From Hungatella sp. UBA3048 (GTDB lineage: Bacteria > Bacillota > Clostridia > Lachnospirales > Lachnospiraceae), in the NCBI GenBank assembly GCA_002367105.1, contig DFCS01000044.1:372633-436632 (forward strand): a stretch of 64,000 bases of DNA, in the 5' to 3' direction. The translations under genes were made by a program, and so were the position numbers. The notes under the pieces were generated by a model. It ran no database searches, was not told the DNA's origin, and saw only the letters and a program-made list of their open reading frames with translations. Below, piece after piece: positions 51,600-60,638 of this stretch; the stretch's first letter is position 1, and every line of letters begins with the position of its first letter.

Positions 51600-52165
51600 C
51601 AGTACTCTCCTTTAATATTTATTTTATTTTTAGGAAGTAACGTCAGCACTTCCAAAATAACAGGATAAATAATTAATTCCCTTAAAGCCGGATTTATAAA
51701 TGCTACAAACATCATCAAGGTTAAGACTATAATTGAATTTATTTTTTTTCTTAATTTATCTTGCGGACTAAAATGCACAATATTTATTGTCCGCGGAACG
51801 AAACAAATAATAATAGAAAGAGAAACAATATAAATAAAAGGCAAGAATGACACTTTCACATCGAAAAAGAGAGAACCTAATATTGATATTGCCCAAATCA
51901 ACAAAGCACTGAATCCACAGCCCAAATTTGTCTTAGCATGAATGCCGCCAGCCTGTAATCTCAAGGTACAAAATGTAAATAATATTACAACTGACTCAAA
52001 TCCTTTTCCTAAGACAATTCCAATTAACAAAATAACAATAATTTTACTGATATTGTCCAAAAACAATTCCATTCCATACTGTATCACTTTATTCTCTTCT
52101 GGATCTCTGGGGCTTATCTTATTCAGCCAATCGCAAAAACCAACAGCTATTTTTGTAATACTCAT
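51599..52165 (-). CDS. agrB: AgrB, accessory gene regulator membrane peptidase
   Basis: 188 residues with about five membrane segments. The catalytic His76 and Cys83 are in GGIHAKTNLGCGF, at the same spacing and almost the same numbers as in S. aureus AgrB. It cuts the AgrD C-terminus and forms the cyclic peptide. The ATG at 52163-52165 (MSITKIAVG) has GGTGG upstream; the longer frame in the same phase runs into the promoter zone. It is divergent from the agrC-like gene. Confidence 0.92.
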   Translation of the reverse strand: MSITKIAVGFCDWLNKISPRDPEENKVIQYGMELFLDNISKIIVILLIGIVLGKGFESVVILFTFCTLRLQAGGIHAKTNLGCGFSALLIWAISILGSLFFDVKVSFLPFIYIVSLSIIICFVPRTINIVHFSPQDKLRKKINSIIVLTLMMFVAFINPALRELIIYPVILEVLTLLPKNKINIKGEY

Positions 52166-52264
52166 TTTATCACCACCATTTGTCGATATACTATCATATC
52201 TTTGTGCTAATAAAATATTTTTGTAATTACCGTAGCAATTTTCTTCCTGAACGCAAACTGAATC

Positions 52265-52291
52265 TACTTTTAATACAATTTCCTTTACTTT
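52265..52291. promoter_or_regulatory. Candidate LytTR (AgrA-type) direct repeats in the agr intergenic region
   Basis: TACTTT occurs at 52265-52270 and again at 52286-52291, exactly 21 bases apart (two helical turns), within 9-bp repeats like TAAAAGTAG and GGAAAGTAA on the minus strand. LytTR regulators bind such repeats. The site lies between agrB and the kinase gene and overlaps the candidate -35 of the latter. Confidence 0.5.
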
Positions 52292-52312
52292 CCATTTGTA
52301 ACAATGTAAAAT
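52284..52312 (+). promoter_or_regulatory. Candidate promoter of the agrC-agrA-like genes
   Basis: TTTACT (52284-52289), 17 bases, TAAAAT (52307-52312), 34 bases before the kinase start. A minus-strand promoter for agrBD may be TTGCTA (52233-52238) with a TTTTAT box about 17 bases on. Confidence 0.5.
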
Positions 52313-52345
52313 ATATTCATACATCTACTTGCGAGGAGATACATC

Positions 52346-53659
52346 ATGACTTATTTTATTTATACATTTACAGGAGCATTAAGTGTTTACTTTTTTTGTA
52401 TACATTTGCTCCCCATCAAGTTAACAATTATTAAGAGACTTACTATATTTTTATATACATTTGGAACTGCTTTTCTTTTCAACCGAATCTATGGACAGGC
52501 CAGTACATTTATTACCTTTTTAGGGCTCACACTTTTAACTTATTTCTTTACTGATGATCGCTATTTAAGCCTATGTTGTTATTTATTCGGCTATCTTCAT
52601 GGTATTTCTTCCAGCTATCTATTTATGTGGATAATGGCCTTTTTTCTTAAAATAGACATGAACGACTTTTCAACTAATAGTAAATCAATCATGCTCTTTG
52701 CTTGCATTTATTGCTTATATTGTGCGGCTACTACAAAATTGATCGGTTGGTATCTTCATAAAAAGTTGAAACTTTCACAATATTTAACCAATCGCCATCT
52801 GCTGAAAGCGATTTTTATTGATTTGCTTCTCTTAATGCTATTTTACATATTTAATTTTTCCTACGGAGAACGTCTTGGCTACAACTATGGAGTTATAGCA
52901 TTAAATGGACTTATCTTTATTTTTTTGTTTATTATTACGGTCTTTCTCATGTATTCAGTCTATAAAATTACCATGAGTGAACAATCTTACAAGCACCGTA
53001 TGGCACAGTTCGAAAATCTCCGTACCTATACAGAACGCCTGGAAAATTCTTATGGTATTATGCGAAAATTCAAACACGATTATATGAATATACTAATTAC
53101 CATGTCAGGTTATATGAAGGAAAATGATATGGAGAGCCTAAAAGAATATTACGGAGAAAAAATCCTCCCTATCAGCCGTGCTTTTACAGAATCAGATACT
53201 AAACTGGGAAATCTCTCTAACATAAAAAATACCGCCTTAAAAAGCCTTCTCTCCTCTAAATTTGTCTACATGATGGAATTGGGCATTAAAACAGAAATAG
53301 AACTGACGGAACCTATCAATGGCTTAAACATTGATTGCCTCGATCTATCCCGGATCATCGGCATATTTTTAGACAATGCCATGGAAGCTGCTATGGAAAC
53401 AGAAGCAAAGAAAGTACATTTCTGCATGTTTTATAAAGGAATGGATCTCTATCTCATCGTTCAAAACACTGCCCTTCCTCTAACACATACCATATCAGAG
53501 CTTCGTAGCCACGACATTTCAACAAAAGGCTCAAATAGAGGAATTGGCCTTTTTAACGTAGAAGTAATTTTGAAAAACTATGAAAATGCCATCTGGAATA
53601 CTACATATGAAGAACCTTTTTTCACACAGGAATTAATCCTAATACATACCGGTACATAA
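52346..53659 (+). CDS. AgrC-like sensor histidine kinase (GHKL ATPase family)
   Basis: 437 residues. The first ~205 residues form six or so membrane helices that sense the peptide. The kinase part has His244 in KFKHDYMNILITMSGYM, an Asn box in GIFLDNAMEAAMETEAKK and the G box GSNRGIGLFNVE, of the GHKL type found in AgrC and ComD. GGAG lies seven bases before the ATG. It is transcribed together with the LytTR regulator (10-base gap). The DNA here is more AT-rich than its surroundings. Confidence 0.9.
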   Translation: MTYFIYTFTGALSVYFFCIHLLPIKLTIIKRLTIFLYTFGTAFLFNRIYGQASTFITFLGLTLLTYFFTDDRYLSLCCYLFGYLHGISSSYLFMWIMAFFLKIDMNDFSTNSKSIMLFACIYCLYCAATTKLIGWYLHKKLKLSQYLTNRHLLKAIFIDLLLLMLFYIFNFSYGERLGYNYGVIALNGLIFIFLFIITVFLMYSVYKITMSEQSYKHRMAQFENLRTYTERLENSYGIMRKFKHDYMNILITMSGYMKENDMESLKEYYGEKILPISRAFTESDTKLGNLSNIKNTALKSLLSSKFVYMMELGIKTEIELTEPINGLNIDCLDLSRIIGIFLDNAMEAAMETEAKKVHFCMFYKGMDLYLIVQNTALPLTHTISELRSHDISTKGSNRGIGLFNVEVILKNYENAIWNTTYEEPFFTQELILIHTGT

Positions 53660-53669
53660 GGAGCATAAA

Positions 53670-54419
53670 ATGATACACATCTACCTTTGTGAAGATGATA
53701 AAAAACAATTAAACCGATGGAAAGACATTATAGAAAAATATCTATTAATGAACTCTACGGAATCTTTACTATACTGCTCCGCTTCAAACCCGGAAGAACT
53801 GCTATCCATGCGAAGGCGCTCCAACACTACCGGTCTTTATTTTCTGGACATTGATTTGCAGTCAAATAAAAATGGAATTGAACTGGCTCAGGAAATACGC
53901 AAATATGATCCGAGGGGATATGTTGTCTTTGTAACCACTCACAGTGAAATGGCGATCCTTACCTTCCGCTATAAGGTGGAAGCAATGGACTTCATCACAA
54001 AAGATGAAACAGAAACCTTACCAGATCAGATCTGCTCCTGCATACAAAATGCAGAAGGAAATTATAAGGCTCAGCTGGATTCCTCCAATCGTCTTTTATC
54101 CATAAAGCTGGATAAAGATTCACTGGTTCTGGATCAAAATGACATTGTAGCAATTACGACCAGCGACGATTCCCACAAGATCATTGTTCATACCAAAACC
54201 GGAATACGTCAGATCTCAGGGTCATTAAAAGAATTTCATGCAACCTTGAATTCCGATTTCTGCCAATGCAACCGTTCCACCATCATAAATATGAAACATG
54301 TATTAAAGTATTCCAAGGAAAATGCTTTACTTCATATGAATAATAAAGAAACCTATTCCGTATCGATTCGTATGATGGGAAAAGTTCAGAAAGCTTTAAA
54401 TAACATTCATATTAAATAG
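53670..54419 (+). CDS. AgrA-like LytTR response regulator
   Basis: 249 residues. Receiver domain: acidic pocket CEDD (8-10), phospho-Asp60 in LYFLDIDLQ, and the Lys in DFITKDE. The C-terminal LytTR DNA-binding domain starts near 145 (IVAITTSDDSHKIIVHTKTG) and has FCQCNRSTIINMKHV. Phosphorylated by the upstream kinase it should activate agrBD through 21-bp spaced repeats. AAGGAG precedes the start. Confidence 0.92.
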   Translation: MIHIYLCEDDKKQLNRWKDIIEKYLLMNSTESLLYCSASNPEELLSMRRRSNTTGLYFLDIDLQSNKNGIELAQEIRKYDPRGYVVFVTTHSEMAILTFRYKVEAMDFITKDETETLPDQICSCIQNAEGNYKAQLDSSNRLLSIKLDKDSLVLDQNDIVAITTSDDSHKIIVHTKTGIRQISGSLKEFHATLNSDFCQCNRSTIINMKHVLKYSKENALLHMNNKETYSVSIRMMGKVQKALNNIHIK

Positions 54420-54444
54420 ATGTGCTTGGCAATTGCAGCACAGT

Positions 54445-54500
54445 AAAAAACAGCAGTCCCTGTCATTCCTTTCGAGAATGCTAATGGAGCTGCTGTTTTT
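54445..54500. terminator. Bidirectional terminator between the agrA-like gene and the sulfatase gene
   Basis: AAAAAACAGCAG with CTGCTGTTTTT and an inner CATTC/GAATG hairpin; T-runs follow on both strands. It serves both convergent genes. Confidence 0.85.
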
Positions 54501-54516
54501 GATGATTCATTTAATT

Positions 54517-55905
54517 TTACCTGTCCCACAAAAAAGGATCATCCGTCTGATACAGGTAATTTTTAAGTTTTTCCCGGTATGCCAAAACCTCTGTTCTCTG
54601 GCAGTCCGGCTCCAACAGTTCCGGTTTTATCTGATAAGGATCTTCTATATTATCATAAAGATATTCCTTTTGCTCCTCTCCCGGAGCATAGCCATTAAAA
54701 ATGACATAGGTATAACGTTTGTCCTTGATGCCTCTCCAGCCATAAGCCTTATGGGTAAGCCCCTGATCGGAAAACGCCTTTACCGCATCCGCACCGCCTG
54801 GATAAGAACAGATTAACATGTCCTGCGGTTCGTTCTCATCGTGACCGAACATACCTTTCACATGACTGTAACCCTCGCACGTTTCAGGTATGGAAAGTTT
54901 CAGAAGTTCCAGAATGGTCGGCATATGGTCCGGACTTGCAAATATTCCGTCATTGTCCGCAGCCTTAATTCTTCCCTTCTGACGGATCATAAGAGGAATA
55001 TGGATGGACTCTTCATACCAGACATTTTTACTCATCAGCCCGTGGGAGCCAAGCATTTCCCCATGGTCAGCAGATAAGACGACAATGGTATTTTCCTCCA
55101 TATTATGATCCTTTAAATATTGAAGGATTCTTCCAAACTGTTCATCGATACCATGAACTGCGGCATAATATTGCCTGGTCTGGGTTTCCAGAAGCCCGCC
55201 TTTTTCCCGTATCTCTTCCGGTACGTTTTCCCGGTAGCAGACCTCTAAATCCTTAAATTTATCGTAATACCGGTCCGGTACCAGCTCATAGGGAAGATGA
55301 GGCGGATTATAGGATAAGTACAGCGCAAAAGGCTGTTCCTCTCCTTTCCTGGCTTCCATGTACTCGATGGCCTTATCTGTCTCAAATTCCGCAGACCACT
55401 TTCCGGGTTTTATTTGTTTTTCATCATCCTGCCAGTAATGAGGATCCAAATGGTCATCCCAGGCTCCATAAGACAGCCAGTAGTCAAATCCATGCCTTCT
55501 TTCTCCTGGCGGTGTATAAGCATCCCAGTCTTTTGCGCCAGATTTTGGATCGGCTGAAAAGTTGAGCTCCGAGGCATCCAGATGCCATTTACCGATATAT
55601 CCTGTGTGATAGCCTTCGGTCTTAAGTACATCCCCGATGCAGAGCTCCTGGGGCCTTAGCATAACCTTTTCTTCCAGCCCTATCTTGCAATTGGTCCACA
55701 TACCCACACGGAAGGGGTATTTCCCTGTCATCAGGGAAGCTCTGTGAGGAGAACATAAGGGGTACGTACTGTAAGCATTGGTAAACCTCATGCTCTCATG
55801 GGCAAAGGAGTCAATGTTTGGAGTCACCACCTGGTCCATGTTCATAAATCCCATGGCGTGAGCCCGCCACTGGTCGGCAAAAACATACAGCAGATTTGTT
55901 TTCAT
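54517..55905 (-). CDS. Sulfatase family protein (Cys-type)
   Basis: 462 residues. The sulfatase signature is LCSPHRASLMTGKYP: Cys51 in C-x-P-x-R must be turned to formylglycine, in anaerobes by a radical SAM maturase (anSME) that is not in this window. Metal ligands are in YVFADQWRAHAMGF and LSADHGEMLGSHGLMSKN. No signal peptide is seen, so it acts in the cytoplasm. It follows a GH88 gene by 27 bases, pointing to removal of sulfate from imported uronic disaccharides such as those of chondroitin or heparin. Confidence 0.9.
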   Translation of the reverse strand: MKTNLLYVFADQWRAHAMGFMNMDQVVTPNIDSFAHESMRFTNAYSTYPLCSPHRASLMTGKYPFRVGMWTNCKIGLEEKVMLRPQELCIGDVLKTEGYHTGYIGKWHLDASELNFSADPKSGAKDWDAYTPPGERRHGFDYWLSYGAWDDHLDPHYWQDDEKQIKPGKWSAEFETDKAIEYMEARKGEEQPFALYLSYNPPHLPYELVPDRYYDKFKDLEVCYRENVPEEIREKGGLLETQTRQYYAAVHGIDEQFGRILQYLKDHNMEENTIVVLSADHGEMLGSHGLMSKNVWYEESIHIPLMIRQKGRIKAADNDGIFASPDHMPTILELLKLSIPETCEGYSHVKGMFGHDENEPQDMLICSYPGGADAVKAFSDQGLTHKAYGWRGIKDKRYTYVIFNGYAPGEEQKEYLYDNIEDPYQIKPELLEPDCQRTEVLAYREKLKNYLYQTDDPFLWDR

Positions 55906-55932
55906 TTTTTTCTCCTTATTCTTCCACAGTTC

Positions 55933-57111
55933 TTACCAATACAGCTCCCACTCCTTTGAAAGCCTGGTAAGAGCCTCCATGTAAAAATAGTCACCCCAGG
56001 TATTGCATTCATCCACGCCCCGGTTCGTACAGGTATTCTCCTTAGAATCCCTGGCGTAGGTGCCATGAAGCAGCAGTCCGTTGGACTTTTTGTAATCCTT
56101 ATTGGCGCAATGATCCGCCAACGCCCTTAGCATACGGTCAGCCGCATCTAAATATACCATGGCTTTATCTTTTTCCAAATATTTTGCCATTTCTAAGATT
56201 CCGCAGACAGCTATGGCAGAAGCAGAGGAATCTCTCGGCTCCGTACTTCCCGTGTCAAAGTCAAAATCCCAGTAAGGAACAAGATCATCCGGCAGGTGTT
56301 GGATAAAATAATCCGTAACGCTGCAGAAGAGATCCATGTATTCTGTATTTTTTAAATACCGGTAACTTAAGGCGATTCCGTATATGCCCCAAGCCTGGCC
56401 CCTGGCCCATGCGGAGCCATTGCGGTTTCCCTGATGGGTCACGCCATAAGTCGGTTCCCCGGTCTTTACGTCAAAGAAATGAGTATGGTAAGTGGAATGA
56501 TCCGGACGAAGAATACATTTCATCGCAGTTCTTATATGATTTTCCGCCTTTTCTTCATAAGAAGGATCTCCCGTTACTTCTGTTGCCCAGTAAAGCAGGG
56601 GAAGGTTTAACAGACAGTCAATGATCAGTCTGTATTCCTTCGGTTCCCCTGGATTTCCCCAGGCCTGAAGAAACCTTCCATTTTCCCGGTAACGTTCCGC
56701 CAAATGGTCCGCTGCCAATAAAGCTGCCTTTTTTGCGTGTTCATTGCCGGTCAGCTTATAGGCTGCCACACAGGATAAGCTGAATAAAAATCCCATATCA
56801 TGATGGTTAACGTCTATTTTATGTTCAATTCTGTGAAGAAAGCTTTCCACCTGCACTTCTGCCGCTTTCCTAAACGCTTCATCGCCGGTATGCTCATAAG
56901 CCAGCCAGATCACTCCTGTCCAGAATCCTGTTGTCCATTCTACATTTTCTGTTGCTTCATAAAATCCGTCAAAGCTGTTGGAAGATTGGAATTTATCCGT
57001 AAATACCGGTAGATTTTCTTTAACGATCTTTACAGCAGCATCAAGAGCTTTTTGAACCATACCCTCTTCCATTCCAGGATAGGTCTTTATTTGTTCCAAT
57101 GTCTTAGCCAT
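55933..57111 (-). CDS. Glycoside hydrolase family 88, unsaturated glucuronyl hydrolase
   Basis: 392 residues, the usual GH88 length. It adds water to the 4,5-double bond of unsaturated uronic acids left by polysaccharide lyases and so frees the monosaccharide. The two key Asp are Asp105 in VNHHDMGFLFS and Asp165 in LIIDCLLNLPLL; NGSAWARGQAWGIYG is also typical. No signal peptide: it acts on imported disaccharides. Upstream is an ABC permease gene, downstream the sulfatase gene. Confidence 0.9.
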   Translation of the reverse strand: MAKTLEQIKTYPGMEEGMVQKALDAAVKIVKENLPVFTDKFQSSNSFDGFYEATENVEWTTGFWTGVIWLAYEHTGDEAFRKAAEVQVESFLHRIEHKIDVNHHDMGFLFSLSCVAAYKLTGNEHAKKAALLAADHLAERYRENGRFLQAWGNPGEPKEYRLIIDCLLNLPLLYWATEVTGDPSYEEKAENHIRTAMKCILRPDHSTYHTHFFDVKTGEPTYGVTHQGNRNGSAWARGQAWGIYGIALSYRYLKNTEYMDLFCSVTDYFIQHLPDDLVPYWDFDFDTGSTEPRDSSASAIAVCGILEMAKYLEKDKAMVYLDAADRMLRALADHCANKDYKKSNGLLLHGTYARDSKENTCTNRGVDECNTWGDYFYMEALTRLSKEWELYW

Positions 57112-57128
57112 ATGATTCTCCTTTCCGC

Positions 57129-57956
57129 TTACCCCTTGATTCCGCTGGCTGCAACGCCCTCAACAAAGAACTTCTGGCAGCTTAAGAATACAATGATGAC
57201 CGGGATCAAAGAGCATACAGATGCTGCCATGATCCATGCATAATCCGCCCCGAACTGGGATATAAACATACGGATACCAAGCTGAATGGTCTTTAATTCC
57301 TTCGTTTTTAAATAGATCAATGGTCCCATGAAATCATTCCATACATTCGTAAAGGTAAAGATAGTCAGGGTTGCCATTGCCGGCTTGCCAAGAGGAAATA
57401 CAATTTTTCCGAATATGCCGTACTCGTTTAATCCGTCGATTCTGGCTGCTTCACATAATTCGTCAGGAATGCTGATATAAAACTGGCGGATTAAAAATAC
57501 GCCGAATGCGGAAAAGGCCTGCATCAGGATCAATCCTAAGTGAGTATCGTTAAGCCCAAGCTTGGAAACCAGAATAAACTGGGGAACCATGTAAACCTGC
57601 CATGGAACGGCTATGGTCGTAACATACATAAGGAATATTAAATCCCTTCCTTTAAAACGTGTCTTGGTAAAACCGTAAGCAGCAAAGCAGCTGGTGAACA
57701 GCTGGATTATGGTCGTAATGACTGTCAGCTTGGCGGTATTGAGAAAGAAGGTCACAAGGGGCAGCTTCTTCCAGATGATTTTATAGTTCTCCCAATGCAA
57801 CGTATCCGGCCACCACGTCATAGGTATGGAAAATACGTCTTTATTAAGCTTTAAAGAAGAAATCACCATCCAATAAAAGGGTACCAGCATAAAAAGGGAT
57901 AAAGCAATCAATCCCAGATATAGAAATATGTTCAAACTCTTTGTTTTTGTTCTCAT
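57129..57956 (-). CDS. Carbohydrate ABC transporter permease (MalG type)
   Basis: 275 residues, six membrane segments. The ATPase-contact loop is EAARIDGLNEYGIFGKIVFPLGKPA (EAA motif). With the MalF-type permease it forms the channel. No ATPase gene is present; such importers share an MsmK-type ATPase from elsewhere. Confidence 0.93.
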   Translation of the reverse strand: MRTKTKSLNIFLYLGLIALSLFMLVPFYWMVISSLKLNKDVFSIPMTWWPDTLHWENYKIIWKKLPLVTFFLNTAKLTVITTIIQLFTSCFAAYGFTKTRFKGRDLIFLMYVTTIAVPWQVYMVPQFILVSKLGLNDTHLGLILMQAFSAFGVFLIRQFYISIPDELCEAARIDGLNEYGIFGKIVFPLGKPAMATLTIFTFTNVWNDFMGPLIYLKTKELKTIQLGIRMFISQFGADYAWIMAASVCSLIPVIIVFLSCQKFFVEGVAASGIKG

Positions 57957-57968
57957 CGCTTTCCCTCC

Positions 57969-58886
57969 TTACATCAAATCTTTAGACCACTTCTTTTCAC
58001 CAGCAAACTGAATCAGGGTGACAACAAGCACTACTGAAAACAGAACAAGTGCACCAGCGCTTGCCGGTCCAAACTCCCAGCTGGTAAATGCCTTTTCATA
58101 AATATAATTGACCAGAGTCTTAGTGGCATTACCAGGACCTCCGCCTGTCATTACATATACGAGGTCAAATACTTTAAAGCATTGGATCGTCAGCATGATC
58201 AGCACAAAGAATGTGGTCGGAGTCAGCATGGGAATGGTAATATAGCGAAGCTTCTGGAAGCCGTTGGCTCCGTCTATACCTGCCGCTTCATAAAGAGAAC
58301 CTGAGATTCCCTGAAGAGCTGCCAGATACACGATCATATAGTAACCCATGTATTTCCATACACTTACCACAGAAATAGCTACCATGGCCCATTTCACATC
58401 CACGACCCATCTGGGGGGCTTGGAAATGCCAATGAATCTTAAAAATTCATTGATCGGTCCAAAATCCGGCTGGAACAGCATATTCCACACCGCACCTACT
58501 GCTACGATGGAAGCAATATAAGGGAAATACAGTGCTGTACGGAAAACAGCGATCCCCTTTAACTTATGATTCAACAGAACTGCCAGTAAAAGCGCCAGCA
58601 CTAAGGTTGGGAGTACCGTAAGCAATGCGTATTGAATCGTATGAATAAAGGATTGAACAAAAATCCTATCATTGAAAATTTGAACAAAATTACTTAATCC
58701 TACGAATTTCATGGGAGTACGGGAACCATCCCATTTCATAACACTTAAAACAAAAGAAAAGATAACGGGAATGAATACAAAAATCGCATATCCGATTAAA
58801 TTGGGTAGAATAAAGGAATAACCAATCAGGTTACTTCGGATTGCCTTCATTTGATGAGACTTTAGTGTCTTTTTTACTTCTTTCAT
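57969..58886 (-). CDS. Carbohydrate ABC transporter permease (MalF type)
   Basis: 305 residues, six membrane segments. EAA loop YEAAGIDGANGFQKLRYITIPML near 210-232. FVFIPVIFSFVLSVMKWDG marks the first segment. It pairs with the MalG-type permease encoded 12 bases on. A hairpin lies between it and the binding protein gene. Confidence 0.93.
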   Translation of the reverse strand: MKEVKKTLKSHQMKAIRSNLIGYSFILPNLIGYAIFVFIPVIFSFVLSVMKWDGSRTPMKFVGLSNFVQIFNDRIFVQSFIHTIQYALLTVLPTLVLALLLAVLLNHKLKGIAVFRTALYFPYIASIVAVGAVWNMLFQPDFGPINEFLRFIGISKPPRWVVDVKWAMVAISVVSVWKYMGYYMIVYLAALQGISGSLYEAAGIDGANGFQKLRYITIPMLTPTTFFVLIMLTIQCFKVFDLVYVMTGGGPGNATKTLVNYIYEKAFTSWEFGPASAGALVLFSVVLVVTLIQFAGEKKWSKDLM

Positions 58887-58926
58887 ACAGGGTTAACCTC
58901 CTTTTCACCTGCTTTTTGCCACAAAA

Positions 58927-58962
58927 AGAGCGCCTTGCCATAATATTTAGAAAAGGCGCTCT
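58927..58962 (-). other. Hairpin between the binding protein and permease genes
   Basis: AGAGCGCCTT with AAGGCGCTCT around a 16-base loop, then TTTTT on the minus strand. Partial termination here would give more binding protein than permease, a frequent design in ABC operons. Confidence 0.65.
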
Positions 58963-58977
58963 CCGGGCAATCAATTT

Positions 58978-60321
58978 TTACCAGCCCTTGATCTCCGCAA
59001 CACGCTTGTTCAGCTCTTCGATTCCCTGATCAACGGTATACTGCTTAATCATAATCATTTCATGAACTTCTTCTAGCACATTTTTGATTTCAGTAATCTT
59101 CGGATCCAAAGGACGGTCAAATATATAGTGGGTATAAGTCAGTGCTTCAACATTTGACTCTCCCTCTGGGAAGAACTGTGCAGAAGCAATTGTCTTTAAT
59201 GACTCTTCTGTCTGGATACCGGTAAATACGCCCTGTTCAGCTAAAATGTTAGCTGCTTCTTCGCTGGTTGCAAACTTTACAAAATCCCAGGATAAGTCAG
59301 GCTCATCAGTGTAAGCACTGATTCCGACAGGAGTGAGAGCTCCTACTGTGTAACCGGCTTCTGTATCAGCAGGATGAGGAATCCTTGCAATGCCCCAGTT
59401 AAAGGAAGTTTCATCTGATGCCTGAGACTGGATCATAGTTGCGATAAACCAGGAACCCATTGGCATCATAGCACACTGCTGATTTTTGAATACTGATGAA
59501 TAATGGATATTTGCTGTCTTTAAAGTTGAGAAATCCTGAATATAACCATTATCCTGTAATGCAAGAGCTTGCTCATACCATGGCTTTAAGAAGGAATAAT
59601 CCTTTTCAACAACTGTATGTTTGCCATCCTGAACAGCCCAGTTTGATACAAGTGCCTGCCAGGTGTGGTTATGTCCGCCATAAACCTTTGAACTGCCTTC
59701 ACCGGAGGTCATCTTAGCTGCAAGATCATAATACTCATCCCAGGTCATATCATTGGTTGGATAAGGAACGCCTGCCGCATCAAAAAGGTCCTTATTGTAG
59801 TATAAAATATACCAGTCGGAACGGTATGGAAGTCCGTAGGTAGCTCCGTTATACTGAAGCTGCTCTGCTGCACCATTATAAATGGATAAATCAAAATTAT
59901 CTTTCTTCATGAAATCATCCAAAGGAAGAAGCTGTTTTTTATCTGCCATCTGGAGCATGGATCCCATATCCTTTACCCAGATTATATCTGGATCCGGCTG
60001 AGCTGCAGATAAGCTGATTCCCAGGGAATTGTTGTATTCGTCGGCTGATGTATCAATAACATTAATTTCAACATCTGGATGTTTTGCCATGTAGGCATCA
60101 ACTACCGTCTGGAATGTCGGTGATGTATCATAGTCCCATGTTGTAACGGAAAGAACTTTCTTTTCTCCTGTGCTTGCTTTTTCTTCTGATTTTGTTGTTT
60201 CTGTCTTTTCAGTTGAATCTGCAGCGCTGCTCTCAGTTGTTTTGCTGCCACCACAAGCAGTTAAAGATGCGCATACCATTCCGGCTGCTAACACCATAGC
60301 TAAAACTCGTTTTAATCTCAT
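58978..60321 (-). CDS. Extracellular sugar-binding lipoprotein of the ABC importer
   Basis: 447 residues. The signal peptide ends in the lipobox LTAC with lipidated Cys23, then a Ser/Thr/Glu linker. The rest fits cluster-B (family 1) solute-binding proteins (WDEYYDLAAKMT, GSWFIATMIQ, WDFVKFATSEEAANILAEQG). It catches the oligosaccharide outside and hands it to the permeases. AGGGAGG precedes the ATG. It is first in the operon, divergent from the YesM-type kinase. Confidence 0.92.
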   Translation of the reverse strand: MRLKRVLAMVLAAGMVCASLTACGGSKTTESSAADSTEKTETTKSEEKASTGEKKVLSVTTWDYDTSPTFQTVVDAYMAKHPDVEINVIDTSADEYNNSLGISLSAAQPDPDIIWVKDMGSMLQMADKKQLLPLDDFMKKDNFDLSIYNGAAEQLQYNGATYGLPYRSDWYILYYNKDLFDAAGVPYPTNDMTWDEYYDLAAKMTSGEGSSKVYGGHNHTWQALVSNWAVQDGKHTVVEKDYSFLKPWYEQALALQDNGYIQDFSTLKTANIHYSSVFKNQQCAMMPMGSWFIATMIQSQASDETSFNWGIARIPHPADTEAGYTVGALTPVGISAYTDEPDLSWDFVKFATSEEAANILAEQGVFTGIQTEESLKTIASAQFFPEGESNVEALTYTHYIFDRPLDPKITEIKNVLEEVHEMIMIKQYTVDQGIEELNKRVAEIKGW

Positions 60322-60638
60322 TCGATTGAAACCTCCCTTTTTTTAGAACTACGCGCGTATGTGTTCTTTGTGGTATAAGAATAACAGATTTAAGACAATA
60401 TCGAAATAAACGATTTGCATAATTCTATTATTTTTTTTACTCATAACCGCTTTTCATAATCCCAAACATATATTTTATTTAGATTTTTATACTTTTTTAA
60501 GATTAATTTTTATATTCGTTGAATTTCTACGTAATAAAGGATATGATATTATTAAATTTATTCTCGTGAAGGCAACGAGTCAAGGTCAAGCTTATTTAAC
60601 TTTGACGATGCTCACGGGGTTCAGAAAGGATCTCTGTC
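60322..60638. promoter_or_regulatory. Divergent promoter region of the ABC/GH88 operon and the YesM-YesN genes
   Basis: AT-rich, no gene. On plus, TTGAAT (60519-60524), 17 bases, TATGAT (60542-60547) is a good promoter for the kinase gene; its leader holds CTCGT/ACGAG and GTCAA/TTGAC stems. On minus, TTGTCT with TATACC at a short 15-base spacing fits an activated promoter for the binding protein gene. The YesN-type regulator is expected to bind here. Confidence 0.6.
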
